Source of the DNA: a virus
IMG/VR virus record: IMGVR_UViG_3300023223_000205
Span: 1 to 35,584 of that record
DNA length: 35,584 bases
Reading direction: 5' to 3' (one strand)
Shown: positions 26,240 through 35,510 of the stretch, in pieces
Position numbering within the stretch: position 1 is the first letter of the stretch
How the letters are laid out: each line of letters starts with the position of its first letter
The notes under the pieces: generated by a model
Told to the model about the DNA's origin: nothing
Databases searched by the model: none
The model's input: only the letters and a program-made list of their open reading frames with translations
Program-made: the position numbers and the translations under genes

Positions 26240-29157
26240 CACTAAAACTGACACTGAATGACATTCAGTTCTTAAAAGCTTTGAAACAAGCTTCACAACA
26301 GACCGTGAAGAATACACAGGCTTTGAAGGGGATGGCAAATCAGGCAGCGAAAGTCGGCAAGCAATTTTCAAAGACGGCTGAACAGACTGAGAGGAACACC
26401 AAGGGCCTCAGAGGTTTGTCAACTTCTTCCGTCAACCTTGCCGCCAAATTATCCATTCTCACGACTGCGTTTTCTGTTTTTAGTCGTGTTGTCAGAACTG
26501 CGTTCAATCAGATTGAAGATGTTGTTCTGACTGCTGCTGCGTTCGAGACGGCTTTCACGGGCGTCATCAAAGTGGTTGACGGAACCTCTGATCAAATCAA
26601 ACTCCTTGAAAGAAATATCATCACACTCTCAAGGGAAATTCCCGTCACTGCAATTGAGCTTTCAAAGATTGCTGAAGCTGCGGGACGTCTCGGTGTTCCT
26701 ATTGCAAACATTGAAACGTTCACTGAGACCATTGCCAAGTTGGGTGTTGCGACTGAATTGACTTCTGAACAAGCTGCAATTCAATTTGCCCGTCTTGCCA
26801 ATATTACTCAATTGCCTTTGGATCAGGTTGATAAATTAGGATCGGCCATTGTTGATTTGGGTAATAACTTTGCGACTTCCGAGCCTGAGATTTTGACTTT
26901 CGCTTTGAGGATTGCGGCGGCAGGTAATCAGATTGGCATTTCGACTGAACAAACTCTTGCCTTCGGTGCTGCTCTTACATCAGTTGGAGTTGAGGCAGAG
27001 GCCGGTGGAACAGCAATTTCAAAAGTCTTCTTCTCCATCAACAACGCAGTCAGGGGAGGTGGTGAGGAGCTTGAACGATTTGCTGATGTCGCAGGGGTTT
27101 CGATTGATGAGTTTGCCAAAGTGTTCAGAGAGGATGCGGCTCAAGCTGTTGTCTTATTCATTGAAGGACTGAACCGTCTCAACAAAGAAGGGAAAAACCT
27201 TTCGCCCATTCTTGAGGATTTGTCATTCAAAGATGTTCGTCTCACTCGTACCTTATTGTCTGCTGCCGGTGCTGGTGATTTGTTGCGTAATGCTTTGGAG
27301 AGATCGTCAAGAGCCTTTGAACAGAATTCAGCTTTGACGAAAGAGGCCAATACTCGGTTCCAGACTTTTGATTCTCAATTGCAATTGCTCATTAATAATT
27401 TTGATGCGTTGACGGTTGTTATTGGTTCAGAGTTTTTACCAGTTCTGAATGAAGCGTTTACTCAAATAACTGAGAATTTGGCTCCAACAATTGCATGGGC
27501 GCAGGCTAATAGTGATGTAGTCAGTGAAGAGATTCTTAGTGGATTCAAAATATTTTTGGATTTATTGACTGCATTAGTCAAAGTCACGGCTGTTATTGCC
27601 GATGCTTTCAGGTTTGTTGTAAATGTAATTCAGGCTGTCATTGGTTCCTTAATATCTTTTGGTGCTGTGGCTGGTAAGGTTTTTACATTCTTACCAAATG
27701 CAGTTTTTGGTGTTGCTGAAGAGTTTAGAAATTTGGCTGATGAAGCTGATATTCTTGGTGAGGAGCTTACGGATTCAGCCGTTGAAGGAATCAAATCTTT
27801 TGATAAATTCACAGAGAGGGCGGACAGCCTTAACGACAGAATCAACAGCTTGACAAACTCCCTTGAGGGATTCAAGAAAAAGACTGAAGAGATTGCAAGT
27901 AATCAAGCCACCACATCTTTAGGACTTATTCTTCCCGGCTCTGAAGGATTTACTGGAAAGCAACAGGAGGGAGCGCCTGAAGGAAAAGACAGAGTTGCAA
28001 TTGAAAAAGAATTCACTGTCAACTTCCTTGATGAACTTGAGAAAAGGCGTGATGCTCTTAAGAAGGATTTGGCCCTTAGAACATCCGATGCATTTGCTCA
28101 GTCTCAAGACTTATTAAATCTTAGAACAATGGCCATTGATCAAGAGATTGCAATTTCTAAAATTGGTGAATCTGAGTTATTGTCTCTGAAGCTTCAGGCA
28201 AGGCAAGAATTCACTGATAAAGTCACTGAGTTAATTGGTCTTGAAAATCAAACGGAAACTGAAAAAGCTCAAGAAGCTTTTGATGCAAAACAAAGACTTC
28301 TTGAACAGGCTTTCAATGCTGAAGTTATCAGTAAACAAAGACTATTTGAATTCACGGTTCTCAACCAACAAGCACTCAATGAAAAACTTCTTGAAATTGA
28401 AGTGGCTGAAGATGAACGCAAAAAAGTCAAAATGCTTGAGCAGGAAGAGGCTAGAAAAGAAGACTTTGAAAAGAGGCTGGATGAACTGGGAATCTTCGCT
28501 GAATCTGCTGCCGAAGCTTTTGATGTAACGGGAGATGTAATTGGAGACATCACAAAAACCATTGGAGGAACTTTGGTTCAAACATTCCAACAAGTTGAAT
28601 CAGCAGTGGCCAAAGCTTTCACTGCAATGATTGTCGGTGGCAAGAGTGCGAAAGAGATCTTCAAAGAACTTGGTGTTTCAATTGTTGCGACACTTGTTCA
28701 GGGACTTGTCCGTGTGGGAGTTCAGGCTTTACTCAATGCCGTGTTTGCTCAGACTGCGGCACAGGCAGAAATCACTGCTGCAAGTGCAAAAGGTGGAGCC
28801 AATGCTATTGCATCAATGGCAGGCGCACCATTTCCAATCAACTTGACAGCCCCGGCTTTTGGTGCATTCATTAAAGGATTGATTAACGCTCAACGTTCGT
28901 TTCAAGCAGGTTCAGATTTCGTGAGCAGCACTGGCCCCGCATTCATTCATCAAGGTGAGCGCATTATTCCTGCTCAGACAAATGTTGATTTGACAAGATT
29001 TTTGAGAAATCAAGCTGACGGCCCAAGCGGAGGGCCTCAAGGAAATTCAATTATTATTAATGTTGACACTTTCATTGGAGACGAAGAGTTTGCCGATGAG
29101 ATGGCTAGAAAAGTTTCAGATTCAATTGATCTGAACGGAATCGAGTTTAGAGGATAA
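26224..29157 (+). CDS. Tape measure protein
   Basis: At 977 residues it is the largest gene. Residues about 95-260 match the TP901-type tape measure core (FETAFTGVIKVVDGTSDQI, ELSKIAEAAGRLGVPIANI, ATELTSEQAAIQFARLANI and AFGAALTSVGVEAEAGGTA). Hydrophobic stretches occur near 70-90 and 445-490. A long coiled coil spans about 640-770, and an Ala/Gly-rich region with a final hydrophobic segment follows at about 840-890. It sets tail length and is ejected with DNA. The length would fit a tail on the order of 140 nm at 0.15 nm per residue. Confidence 0.92.
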   Translation: MAEEVTLKLTLNDIQFLKALKQASQQTVKNTQALKGMANQAAKVGKQFSKTAEQTERNTKGLRGLSTSSVNLAAKLSILTTAFSVFSRVVRTAFNQIEDVVLTAAAFETAFTGVIKVVDGTSDQIKLLERNIITLSREIPVTAIELSKIAEAAGRLGVPIANIETFTETIAKLGVATELTSEQAAIQFARLANITQLPLDQVDKLGSAIVDLGNNFATSEPEILTFALRIAAAGNQIGISTEQTLAFGAALTSVGVEAEAGGTAISKVFFSINNAVRGGGEELERFADVAGVSIDEFAKVFREDAAQAVVLFIEGLNRLNKEGKNLSPILEDLSFKDVRLTRTLLSAAGAGDLLRNALERSSRAFEQNSALTKEANTRFQTFDSQLQLLINNFDALTVVIGSEFLPVLNEAFTQITENLAPTIAWAQANSDVVSEEILSGFKIFLDLLTALVKVTAVIADAFRFVVNVIQAVIGSLISFGAVAGKVFTFLPNAVFGVAEEFRNLADEADILGEELTDSAVEGIKSFDKFTERADSLNDRINSLTNSLEGFKKKTEEIASNQATTSLGLILPGSEGFTGKQQEGAPEGKDRVAIEKEFTVNFLDELEKRRDALKKDLALRTSDAFAQSQDLLNLRTMAIDQEIAISKIGESELLSLKLQARQEFTDKVTELIGLENQTETEKAQEAFDAKQRLLEQAFNAEVISKQRLFEFTVLNQQALNEKLLEIEVAEDERKKVKMLEQEEARKEDFEKRLDELGIFAESAAEAFDVTGDVIGDITKTIGGTLVQTFQQVESAVAKAFTAMIVGGKSAKEIFKELGVSIVATLVQGLVRVGVQALLNAVFAQTAAQAEITAASAKGGANAIASMAGAPFPINLTAPAFGAFIKGLINAQRSFQAGSDFVSSTGPAFIHQGERIIPAQTNVDLTRFLRNQADGPSGGPQGNSIIINVDTFIGDEEFADEMARKVSDSIDLNGIEFRG

Positions 29158-29555
29158 TGGCACTACAATTTCCAAGATACGTTTATGATTCTGGTTCGGG
29201 CAATGTGATCATTGATTTTTTAGAACCCATTGCAGAAGATCCACATCCGTCTGTGCAAGCTGTAAGGAAAGACGCATTCAGTGGTAAAGGAATCAGACAG
29301 AGCGTTCATCATTTTAATGACGAGGTTTATACTCTCGTCCACCAATTCGAGACTGAATCGATTATCGATGCGGTTCAGACGATGATGGATACTTGGACTT
29401 TGCTTGGAAATGAATTTGATTTTTATGAGGATCAGACAATAACAGGTGTATTCAAAACTCTTGAAGTCCTTGATAAAACATTCAGGCCGAGGAGGATGAA
29501 TAAGAAGCTTGATATTTGGGAGTTCAGAATTCGAGCGAGGCTGCAAATAACATGA
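29157..29555 (+). CDS. Distal tail protein, 132 residues
   Basis: It follows the tape measure with a 1-bp overlap. It is beta-rich with FSGKGIRQSVHHFNDEVYTLVHQFE, a helix DAVQTMMDTWTLLGNEF, and ending EFRIRARLQIT. Small proteins here form the ring between tail tube and hub. The assignment rests mostly on position. Confidence 0.6.
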   Translation: MALQFPRYVYDSGSGNVIIDFLEPIAEDPHPSVQAVRKDAFSGKGIRQSVHHFNDEVYTLVHQFETESIIDAVQTMMDTWTLLGNEFDFYEDQTITGVFKTLEVLDKTFRPRRMNKKLDIWEFRIRARLQIT

Positions 29556-31366
29556 CATCTTCAGCCGCCTATATTGCAGAAGCTCAGAAGCGGAATATTC
29601 AGATTGGATATTCGATTGAGATCGAGGGGATTGCGATTGTCTTTTCTAATGTTGTTGTTCCGGGCGTGGCTTCAAATGATCAAGAAAACATTATCAATAA
29701 TGAGAGATGGAATCCTGCAAAGTTGAGCATTGATACGACACGAATTTCCATTGGAACTATTTCCGTTGACCTTATTGATACTTCAGGGACACTCTTGGCT
29801 GAATATGCAGCAGGGACTTTGAACAGAAAGAAGATGACTTTAAAGCGTGGATTCGGGAACCTTGATGTGGCTGAGTGGAATGTTTTAAATGTGTTTACGA
29901 TCTATGAGGTTGGAAGCGGTGATCAGAATAGATTAACCATTAAGGGCAGGGACAGGATCACAGAATTGAAGAAGCCGATTATCTTGCCGGATACAAAATT
30001 GAACGCCGATATTTCTGATGTTGACACACAGGTTCCCGGAATATTCCCACCTGATGCTGAATTCGATCTTGGCTTCCCGACTTCTGGTTCATGGCGTATT
30101 GATGAAGAGATTTCAACATACACAACTCTGGCAACAAGTGTTTTCAATTCACAAAGAACCGGAACTAATGTCGCTCACGATGAAGGTGATACACTTCAAT
30201 ATGTTCAAGTGATTCAAGAAAATCCTGTTGATATTCTTCTCCAACTTATGATCAGTAAGGGAGGGGGAATCACTGGAAGCATTTATGACGTCCTTCCTGT
30301 TGGCCTCGGTATTGATGAGACGACTATTGATGTGGCTCAGTTTGAAAGTATTAGAGACAATTCAAGTTTGACAGGAGATGTTTGGCTTCTGACTATCAGG
30401 GATAGTGTTGATGATGCTTTAAAATTATTTGAAGAACAAATATTTCAATTTGCCAATCTCAGGATTTTTATAAATGATGAAGGAAAGTTTTCATTGGCCT
30501 TATTGAATGAAGTCACCCTTGCTTCATTTGCAGGCGATTTATTAGAAGAAGATATTATTGTCATACCAAAATGTTCAATTAATTCGGACAGAATATTTAA
30601 TCAGCTTGTAGTTGAATATGATCATGATCCCGAGAAAGATAGCTTTGTGAAGTTGGCTGTTTTTAATGATGCTGATTCGCAGGCAGAATTTGGAATCATT
30701 CCTGTTAAAGCTAATTTTAGAACTCAGGGAATCAGGACGGGCTTTGATGGATTGGGCCTTCTTCAAGTTTTCGCCAACAGTTTCTTTAGAAGGGTTGGCA
30801 CTCCATTCGGCAAAATCAAACAGGTCAAAACTTTATGGAAGAAACAGTTCTTTAAAGCTGGTGATAAAATTCAGTTCACCCATGCAAAGGTTAAGAATTT
30901 CGCAACAGGGGCCATTGGAATCGTCAAGCAATTTGTCGAGATCATATCCCCGAAGTTTGATTTTCAGCGTGGAATCACCACTTATGAAATCAATAATTCC
31001 CCTTCTCTTTCTGACATGTGGGCTTTCATTTCTCCTTCCTCGCTTATTGATTCCGGCGTTTTTTCCCAGACCGTCTTTGATATTGAAGCCGGAGAAGGGG
31101 CAAGGGCTGAATGGACGGCGGGACAATTTATTACGTTATGGCTTATTGAAGGAGGCTCAGGGCCGATTTCAACTGCTGAAATCTTATCTGTCAGCACTGA
31201 CACAATAACGTTAGTGGGGCCGGGTTTCAGTATTACGCCGACAACCGCCCATAGAATAAGGTACGCTGACTTTGATTCTGTTACGGAGAATCAGAAAATA
31301 TTTGCATTCGTTTCTGATGGAAACAATGACTTTCCTGATGGCACTCCCCCGTATAAAATAAGTTGA
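29552..31366 (+). CDS. Tail hub/tip protein, 604 residues
   Basis: The start is the ATG at 29552 overlapping the previous TGA. The N-terminal third is a gp27-like beta domain (IQIGYSIEIEGIAIVFSNV, TISVDLIDTSGTLLAEYA, LTIKGRDRITELKKP). The middle includes VDILLQLMISKGGG and a helical domain (DDALKLFEEQIFQFANLRI). The C-terminus is beta-rich. Size and place after the distal tail gene suit the central hub to which fibres attach. No lytic domain is evident. Confidence 0.65.
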   Translation: MTSSAAYIAEAQKRNIQIGYSIEIEGIAIVFSNVVVPGVASNDQENIINNERWNPAKLSIDTTRISIGTISVDLIDTSGTLLAEYAAGTLNRKKMTLKRGFGNLDVAEWNVLNVFTIYEVGSGDQNRLTIKGRDRITELKKPIILPDTKLNADISDVDTQVPGIFPPDAEFDLGFPTSGSWRIDEEISTYTTLATSVFNSQRTGTNVAHDEGDTLQYVQVIQENPVDILLQLMISKGGGITGSIYDVLPVGLGIDETTIDVAQFESIRDNSSLTGDVWLLTIRDSVDDALKLFEEQIFQFANLRIFINDEGKFSLALLNEVTLASFAGDLLEEDIIVIPKCSINSDRIFNQLVVEYDHDPEKDSFVKLAVFNDADSQAEFGIIPVKANFRTQGIRTGFDGLGLLQVFANSFFRRVGTPFGKIKQVKTLWKKQFFKAGDKIQFTHAKVKNFATGAIGIVKQFVEIISPKFDFQRGITTYEINNSPSLSDMWAFISPSSLIDSGVFSQTVFDIEAGEGARAEWTAGQFITLWLIEGGSGPISTAEILSVSTDTITLVGPGFSITPTTAHRIRYADFDSVTENQKIFAFVSDGNNDFPDGTPPYKIS

Positions 31367-31372
31367 GAAATT

Positions 31373-32350
31373 ATGGCTGATTTAACTACTGAATTTTTTA
31401 GAGAACTGACATCTGCGGAACTTGATTTCAAGTCTCCCATCCCTGAAGACGTACAGCAACAGCTTGGACGAATCATAGACCAAAGAATCATGGCTATGGT
31501 TATTAATGATACAAACATCATTCTCGCAGGAGCGGTTGATTCTGTTTCAACGAATTCGATTGTTGATACAAATCCTACTTCTACTGGTGTGATAGACCGT
31601 GATGACCAATTCAATGGACTTTATATTCATTTCACTTCAGGAGCCGCTTTTGTCGCTTCAGATCAGAACAAATTCAAAATAACAAATATTGTTGTTTCAA
31701 CAAGCACAATTACATCATCAACAAATCTTGCAGCAGAAGGCGTACTTGCCGGTGATACTTATGTCATCTATGGTCACAGTCATGATGGGCTGTCAATTCC
31801 TGATGGTGCGCCGATTAGTTTTCAGCATCTTGTCAACCATCTTTCAGGTGGAGCTATGGGTGCTGATGCGGCTGATGCTGTTACTGACCCTCTTGGAAAC
31901 AGGGGGTCAACTCCTGATGCAACCACACCGTTTGCCACGATTGCTGATGCGGCTGTTTCATTTGGAACCAATGCGACAACTCAGGTTATTGGAGGCGGTG
32001 TTGCTTGGAGTTTCACTGTCACGCATGGACTTGGTCGTGTTCCTCAAGGTGTTTGGGGCGTTCAAACTATTGAAAATACAACCTCTGGATTTGACGGCTC
32101 TCTTTGGTTTGGTGCAAATCAATCCGGTGCAACTTTTTGGCATGGAGGCTTAGATAACTCACCAGTCAATTTCACTCAAGAATCAAGGTCGAATGGAATC
32201 ATTGGACATTTAACAGCCGGTACAGGAATTTCTGATGGAGACAATATTCAGATTGACAGCTTTAATGCCACGACTTTCCGAGTGAGGTCATTCAATGGAA
32301 ATGCTCCGAATGACAATGCAACCCTTTTGATAGGAATGATATTCGCATGA
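31373..32350 (+). CDS. Tail fibre or receptor-binding protein, 325 residues
   Basis: It has a short helical N-terminus (FFRELTSAELDFKSPIPEDVQQQLGRII), then low-complexity Ser/Thr/Asn-rich beta strands and an Ala-rich stretch around MGADAADAVTDPLG. A C-terminal domain contains WSFTVTHGLGRVPQGVWGVQ, a fold start often seen in fibre tips. Likely trimeric. Located after the hub gene. Confidence 0.6.
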   Translation: MADLTTEFFRELTSAELDFKSPIPEDVQQQLGRIIDQRIMAMVINDTNIILAGAVDSVSTNSIVDTNPTSTGVIDRDDQFNGLYIHFTSGAAFVASDQNKFKITNIVVSTSTITSSTNLAAEGVLAGDTYVIYGHSHDGLSIPDGAPISFQHLVNHLSGGAMGADAADAVTDPLGNRGSTPDATTPFATIADAAVSFGTNATTQVIGGGVAWSFTVTHGLGRVPQGVWGVQTIENTTSGFDGSLWFGANQSGATFWHGGLDNSPVNFTQESRSNGIIGHLTAGTGISDGDNIQIDSFNATTFRVRSFNGNAPNDNATLLIGMIFA

Positions 32351-32952
32351 GTAAATATGTCAAAGTTGAATCAGGTGTTGTCACCACTACTCAGGCTAAT
32401 TGTCCGGTTATGCCGAATCCTGCAAGGGACACTCAGACACCTCCCTATGACGTTGATACGCCTGAATTTATCGACAATCCTGCGTATGATTCAAACGTTC
32501 AAGGGTCTGCAAAGTATATTGTAAATCCAGTTTTCATTGTTGAGTATGTGACGGACACGGCCTACACGCTTGAGACGAATGATGCTATTGAAGCGGGTTG
32601 GACTTGGAATGCGACTGATGGCTTTGAAGCTCCGACACAGAGTGATAATGATGCAAATTGGGAAAACGCCAATACTGAATTAATTGAAGGCCGTCTCAAG
32701 TGTTCAAATGAACGTTGGCAACGTCGTCTTAGGGCAGGTGACAAAAGAGGGATGTCAACTCAGGATTGGACTGACCTCGATAATTTTACTGATTACACAA
32801 ACGATCAACTCACAGATTGGGAATGGGGTCTTGGTGAATATGTTGCCGGTGATCTTGACGGAACTGTTCGGTGGCACAGGTGTATCATTGCCAACAGAAT
32901 TGATTGTATGGCGTCTGGTGATTGGACAGCTTTGAACACGGCGGCTCCCTGA
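32347..32952 (+). CDS. Tail-associated protein, 201 residues
   Basis: The start overlaps the fibre gene stop (ATGA) and the stop overlaps the next start. It is rich in Asp, Asn, Thr and Trp, with the pattern NPARDTQTPPYDVDTPEFIDN, a helical middle (LIEGRLKCSNERWQRRLRAG) and WHRCIIANRIDCM near the end. It may be a second fibre part or a fibre assembly protein. Not recognised. Confidence 0.6.
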   Translation: MSKYVKVESGVVTTTQANCPVMPNPARDTQTPPYDVDTPEFIDNPAYDSNVQGSAKYIVNPVFIVEYVTDTAYTLETNDAIEAGWTWNATDGFEAPTQSDNDANWENANTELIEGRLKCSNERWQRRLRAGDKRGMSTQDWTDLDNFTDYTNDQLTDWEWGLGEYVAGDLDGTVRWHRCIIANRIDCMASGDWTALNTAAP

Positions 32953-33233
32953 TGCCTGATGTACATGAAGTTGGAATTACAATTGTTTGCTTGCTTTATG
33001 TTATAAAGTTATGTTTTGAATTTATGAGTAAAAGATCTCATAAAAGTGACAACGGAGCGAATGTTGAAAGACGTCAAGCCGATGCAGATTTTAAACAAGG
33101 GTTGGTTGATAGACTTGAAAGTCAGACTTTAACCCTTTCGAAGATACATGACACAACCGAATCGACAAGTGGAAAAGCTTCACGAATCGAGAAGACCGTA
33201 AACGTTATAGAGGATAGGATTCCAAGGAGCTAA
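32952..33233 (+). CDS. Single-pass membrane protein with coiled coil (holin-like candidate), 93 residues
   Basis: The start is the ATG at 32952 overlapping the previous stop. Residues 6-24 (EVGITIVCLLYVIKLCFEF) form one membrane helix. It is followed by a charged, coiled-coil-like cytoplasmic or periplasmic part (ADFKQGLVDRLESQTLTLSKI). One-span proteins with a coiled tail near tail genes include holins and XhlA-like lysis proteins. It is the best holin candidate here, with no endolysin beside it. Confidence 0.55.
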   Translation: MPDVHEVGITIVCLLYVIKLCFEFMSKRSHKSDNGANVERRQADADFKQGLVDRLESQTLTLSKIHDTTESTSGKASRIEKTVNVIEDRIPRS

Positions 33234-33236
33234 ATT

Positions 33237-33572
33237 ATGACAAGCGAGGCATTAGTATTTCCAGACACATGCAACAACACCCATCCCAAGAGAGCGTATG
33301 AAGTTAAAGAACATACTTTCTCTGCTGAAACTGATGGCCCCATTATTAATAAATTAGGATTTGGCCTTCTAGGCATTTCGTGGCCTGCGGGTAGTGGAAC
33401 ATTAACTTTCAATGTTGGTGTTCGTTCTGGTTCATTGAGGGCGCATGATGGAATTTCAATTGACGCTTCATCAGAAAATGCAACTTCAATTTCAGATCTT
33501 GCAGAGTGGCCTTTCGTTCAACCAATATTTTCCAGTGCTGTTACTGGTGTTGTCCCGATTGCATTGTCATGA
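33237..33572 (+). CDS. Hypothetical virion-region protein, 111 residues
   Basis: The protein is beta-rich and polar, with GFGLLGISWPAGSGTLTFNVGVRSGSL in pieces that alternate Gly/Ser and hydrophobic residues. This resembles a small structural or decoration domain. AAGGAG precedes the ATG. Stop and next start overlap (ATGA). No family recognised. Confidence 0.6.
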   Translation: MTSEALVFPDTCNNTHPKRAYEVKEHTFSAETDGPIINKLGFGLLGISWPAGSGTLTFNVGVRSGSLRAHDGISIDASSENATSISDLAEWPFVQPIFSSAVTGVVPIALS

Positions 33573-33859
33573 CACATCCGGCAGATACGAATTACATCAT
33601 CATTATATTGGCAGATGCTTTCACGTTGCCGGAATCGTATGGCGTACAGGACGCCAAAGATCAGGCTGATGATTATTGCATGATTGATGACCAATCCGAA
33701 AATGAGGCGTCCGATATTAGCTACACTCCGGGGGCAGCTTACCCTGCATGGATTCTAGCTGAATGTCCAAACGCCCCCAACTGTACTTACGCAGAGGCAA
33801 AAGCTTTGGTTCACACTAAAGGCGATTCCGGTTCTGCTTGGTGTCCGGTGGCGTTCTAA
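33569..33859 (+). CDS. Hypothetical protein, 96 residues
   Basis: The ATG at 33569 overlaps the previous stop; the longer frame from 33506 would overlap its neighbour by 67 bp. It contains an acidic middle (DAKDQADDYCMIDDQSENEA) and four Cys, two of them in AECPNAPNCTY. The stop overlaps the lectin-like gene start (TAATG). No family recognised. Confidence 0.55.
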   Translation: MTHPADTNYIIIILADAFTLPESYGVQDAKDQADDYCMIDDQSENEASDISYTPGAAYPAWILAECPNAPNCTYAEAKALVHTKGDSGSAWCPVAF

Positions 33860-34557
33860 TGGCTGTCCCGGCTCCCACGTTTGAAGATACCAATTTTAAT
33901 ACGGCCACTTGGATTAAAAGCGGTAGTCCCCTCTTGGCAAGTGATCAATTTGGCACAGACAACACTTTTGCTCTTGACGGTAATAACGATCTTATTACAT
34001 ACACTGGATCAGAGTTTATTCTCACTGGCGTAGCGCATACCATTTCCGGATGGTTTTTAACGACCGACGCCGGAGGCAATGATATGTGGAACGAGAGAGG
34101 CGGCATAAGTGGTGGTGGTTTCTTTACAAGGACAACACTTGGGGGACTTCTACTTATTCAATTTGAGAATACTTTAGTCACCACTCCTTTTACTAGAATC
34201 ACAAGCGTGAGTAGCGTTGTTGGCGGTACTTGGAATCATTACTCATGTGCAGTTAATGGGACTTCAATCCGTTTGGTTTTGAATGGGGTTGATGAAGGCA
34301 CGGTTCTACTTAGTGGTGGTGGTTATACCACGCCGGGGACTGAAGGTTTTCCCATGATTTTCGGTAATAACAATCCGGGAAGTGGTGCATGGGCGGGAAC
34401 ACCCTCAAAACCCAAACTTTGGGCGACCACAGAACTTAACTTAGCAGAACAGCAAGAAGAGCATGCCAATGAAGTAGCCCTCATACCAAGTCCGGGAGGA
34501 ACACCAAGAAGCAGGCTCATCACCATACTCGGAGCAGGAGCCGCAAGAAGTGCCTGA
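33859..34557 (+). CDS. Concanavalin A-like (LamG-type) lectin domain protein, 232 residues
   Basis: The start is the ATG at 33859, overlapping the previous stop by one base. A jelly-roll pattern of the laminin-G/ConA type is visible: NTFALDGNNDLITYTG, TISGWFLTTDAGGND, WNHYSCAVNGTSIRLVLNGV and KLWATTELN. Such domains in phage tail regions bind glycans, so it is a likely receptor-binding or decoration protein. The C-terminal 30 residues are Pro/Gly/Arg-rich. Confidence 0.75.
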   Translation: MAVPAPTFEDTNFNTATWIKSGSPLLASDQFGTDNTFALDGNNDLITYTGSEFILTGVAHTISGWFLTTDAGGNDMWNERGGISGGGFFTRTTLGGLLLIQFENTLVTTPFTRITSVSSVVGGTWNHYSCAVNGTSIRLVLNGVDEGTVLLSGGGYTTPGTEGFPMIFGNNNPGSGAWAGTPSKPKLWATTELNLAEQQEEHANEVALIPSPGGTPRSRLITILGAGAARSA

Positions 34558-34669
34558 TCAAATCCCTGCTGTGTTCCTAGAGAACGATCCTGTTGCGACT
34601 TTGCGTGATCTGGTCATTCGCATCTATGGGCCTGAGATTGTTGATCAGGAGGGCTTCAGTGGGTCTTGA
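34550..34669 (+). CDS. Small acidic protein, 39 residues (GTG start)
   Basis: The GTG at 34550 has AGGAG 9 bp upstream and overlaps the end of the lectin-like gene by 8 bp. The frame reads MPDQIPAVFLENDPV... and stops at 34669, overlapping the next gene start by 11 bp. The overlaps on both sides favour a real gene. No family recognised. Confidence 0.5.
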   Translation: MPDQIPAVFLENDPVATLRDLVIRIYGPEIVDQEGFSGS

Positions 34670-34826
34670 ATTTGACGATAAACTGAAAAACAATACTCGG
34701 ATGTTCGGCATTATCAGGAATGGCCTTTTTGAGTTCAGGGATGATACGGTCAGACTGTCCGATCCTGTTGGCCTGAACAAGGGACTGAGGGACAAAACAC
34801 AAATTTTTCAATTAAAGGAATGTTGA
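34659..34826 (+). CDS. Hypothetical protein, 55 residues (GTG start)
   Basis: The GTG at 34659 is preceded by AGGAGGG at ideal spacing, which decides the start against an ATG at 34593. The product begins MGLEFDDKLKNNTRMFG and is mixed alpha/beta with basic and acidic residues. No family recognised. Confidence 0.55.
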   Translation: MGLEFDDKLKNNTRMFGIIRNGLFEFRDDTVRLSDPVGLNKGLRDKTQIFQLKEC

Positions 34827-34827
34827 G

Positions 34828-35133
34828 ATGACAATAGAAACTCATTTTGTTGGCGACGATATTGAATTCAATGTTGTTTTTACCGTGGATGGCGTTGAGC
34901 AATTACCTGTCTCACCTACCGTTTGCATCAAGCAGACCAATGGAACAATCATCCTCGCTGAAACTTCATCAGGCGTGACAGTTGGTGGCGCTTCTGGAAA
35001 CAGCATTCTTTTTACAGCCACTTCAGTTGTCGAAGGAACATTCAAAATATATTTCCGGGCTACTTTTGGAAATGATAAGCCAACTCGGTTTGTCACTTAT
35101 CGAGTTATCAGAAGGGACGGAATACAAACATGA
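34828..35133 (+). CDS. Beta-sandwich-like virion protein, 101 residues
   Basis: It alternates polar and hydrophobic residues throughout (DIEFNVVFTVDGVEQLP, NSILFTATSVVEGTFKIYFRA, TRFVTYRVIRRDG), a small Ig- or BppU-N-like beta sandwich. Such proteins are usually baseplate or fibre components. GGAATGTTGAG lies upstream and the stop overlaps the lipoprotein gene. Confidence 0.6.
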   Translation: MTIETHFVGDDIEFNVVFTVDGVEQLPVSPTVCIKQTNGTIILAETSSGVTVGGASGNSILFTATSVVEGTFKIYFRATFGNDKPTRFVTYRVIRRDGIQT

Positions 35134-35510
35134 AGAATTTAACATGGTTCATATTGATCGGTGTTTTATTTGCCGGTTGTGGTAAACAGAGCTTAGAAGA
35201 CAGGGCCGCAACTGACAGAATCGATGCAAGGATAACAACGATTGAAGAAGGATTCACTTCAGGGAAATTGACCGCCGCAGAATTCAAAGAAGGTCTGACA
35301 GGAATCAAGGATGATTTCAATTCCATGAAAGCGGATTCAATCAAAGACACATTACTGGCCGGTGGTCTTGGAGGACTTGGAGCAAGGACAGCGCTTCATG
35401 CCCTTAAATTTGGAGCGGGATTCATGCCCGGTATATGGGGCCAGTTGTTGTCTTCAGCACTTGCCCTATTACTCGGTGGATCTCATGGTGGAAGAAAGGA
35501 AACTGCATAA
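35130..35510 (+). CDS. Phage lipoprotein with C-terminal hydrophobic region, 126 residues
   Basis: The signal peptide MKNLTWFILIGVLFAGC carries a lipobox LFAGC, so C17 would be acylated. A coiled-coil-like segment (DRIDARITTIEEGF) follows, then a Gly/Ala/Leu-rich hydrophobic C-terminus (LLAGGLGGLGARTALH, QLLSSALALLLGG). Lipoproteins at the end of late operons can act in lysis (spanin-like) or block superinfection; neither is shown. The last 70 bases recur at 1-70. Confidence 0.65.
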   Translation: MKNLTWFILIGVLFAGCGKQSLEDRAATDRIDARITTIEEGFTSGKLTAAEFKEGLTGIKDDFNSMKADSIKDTLLAGGLGGLGARTALHALKFGAGFMPGIWGQLLSSALALLLGGSHGGRKETA

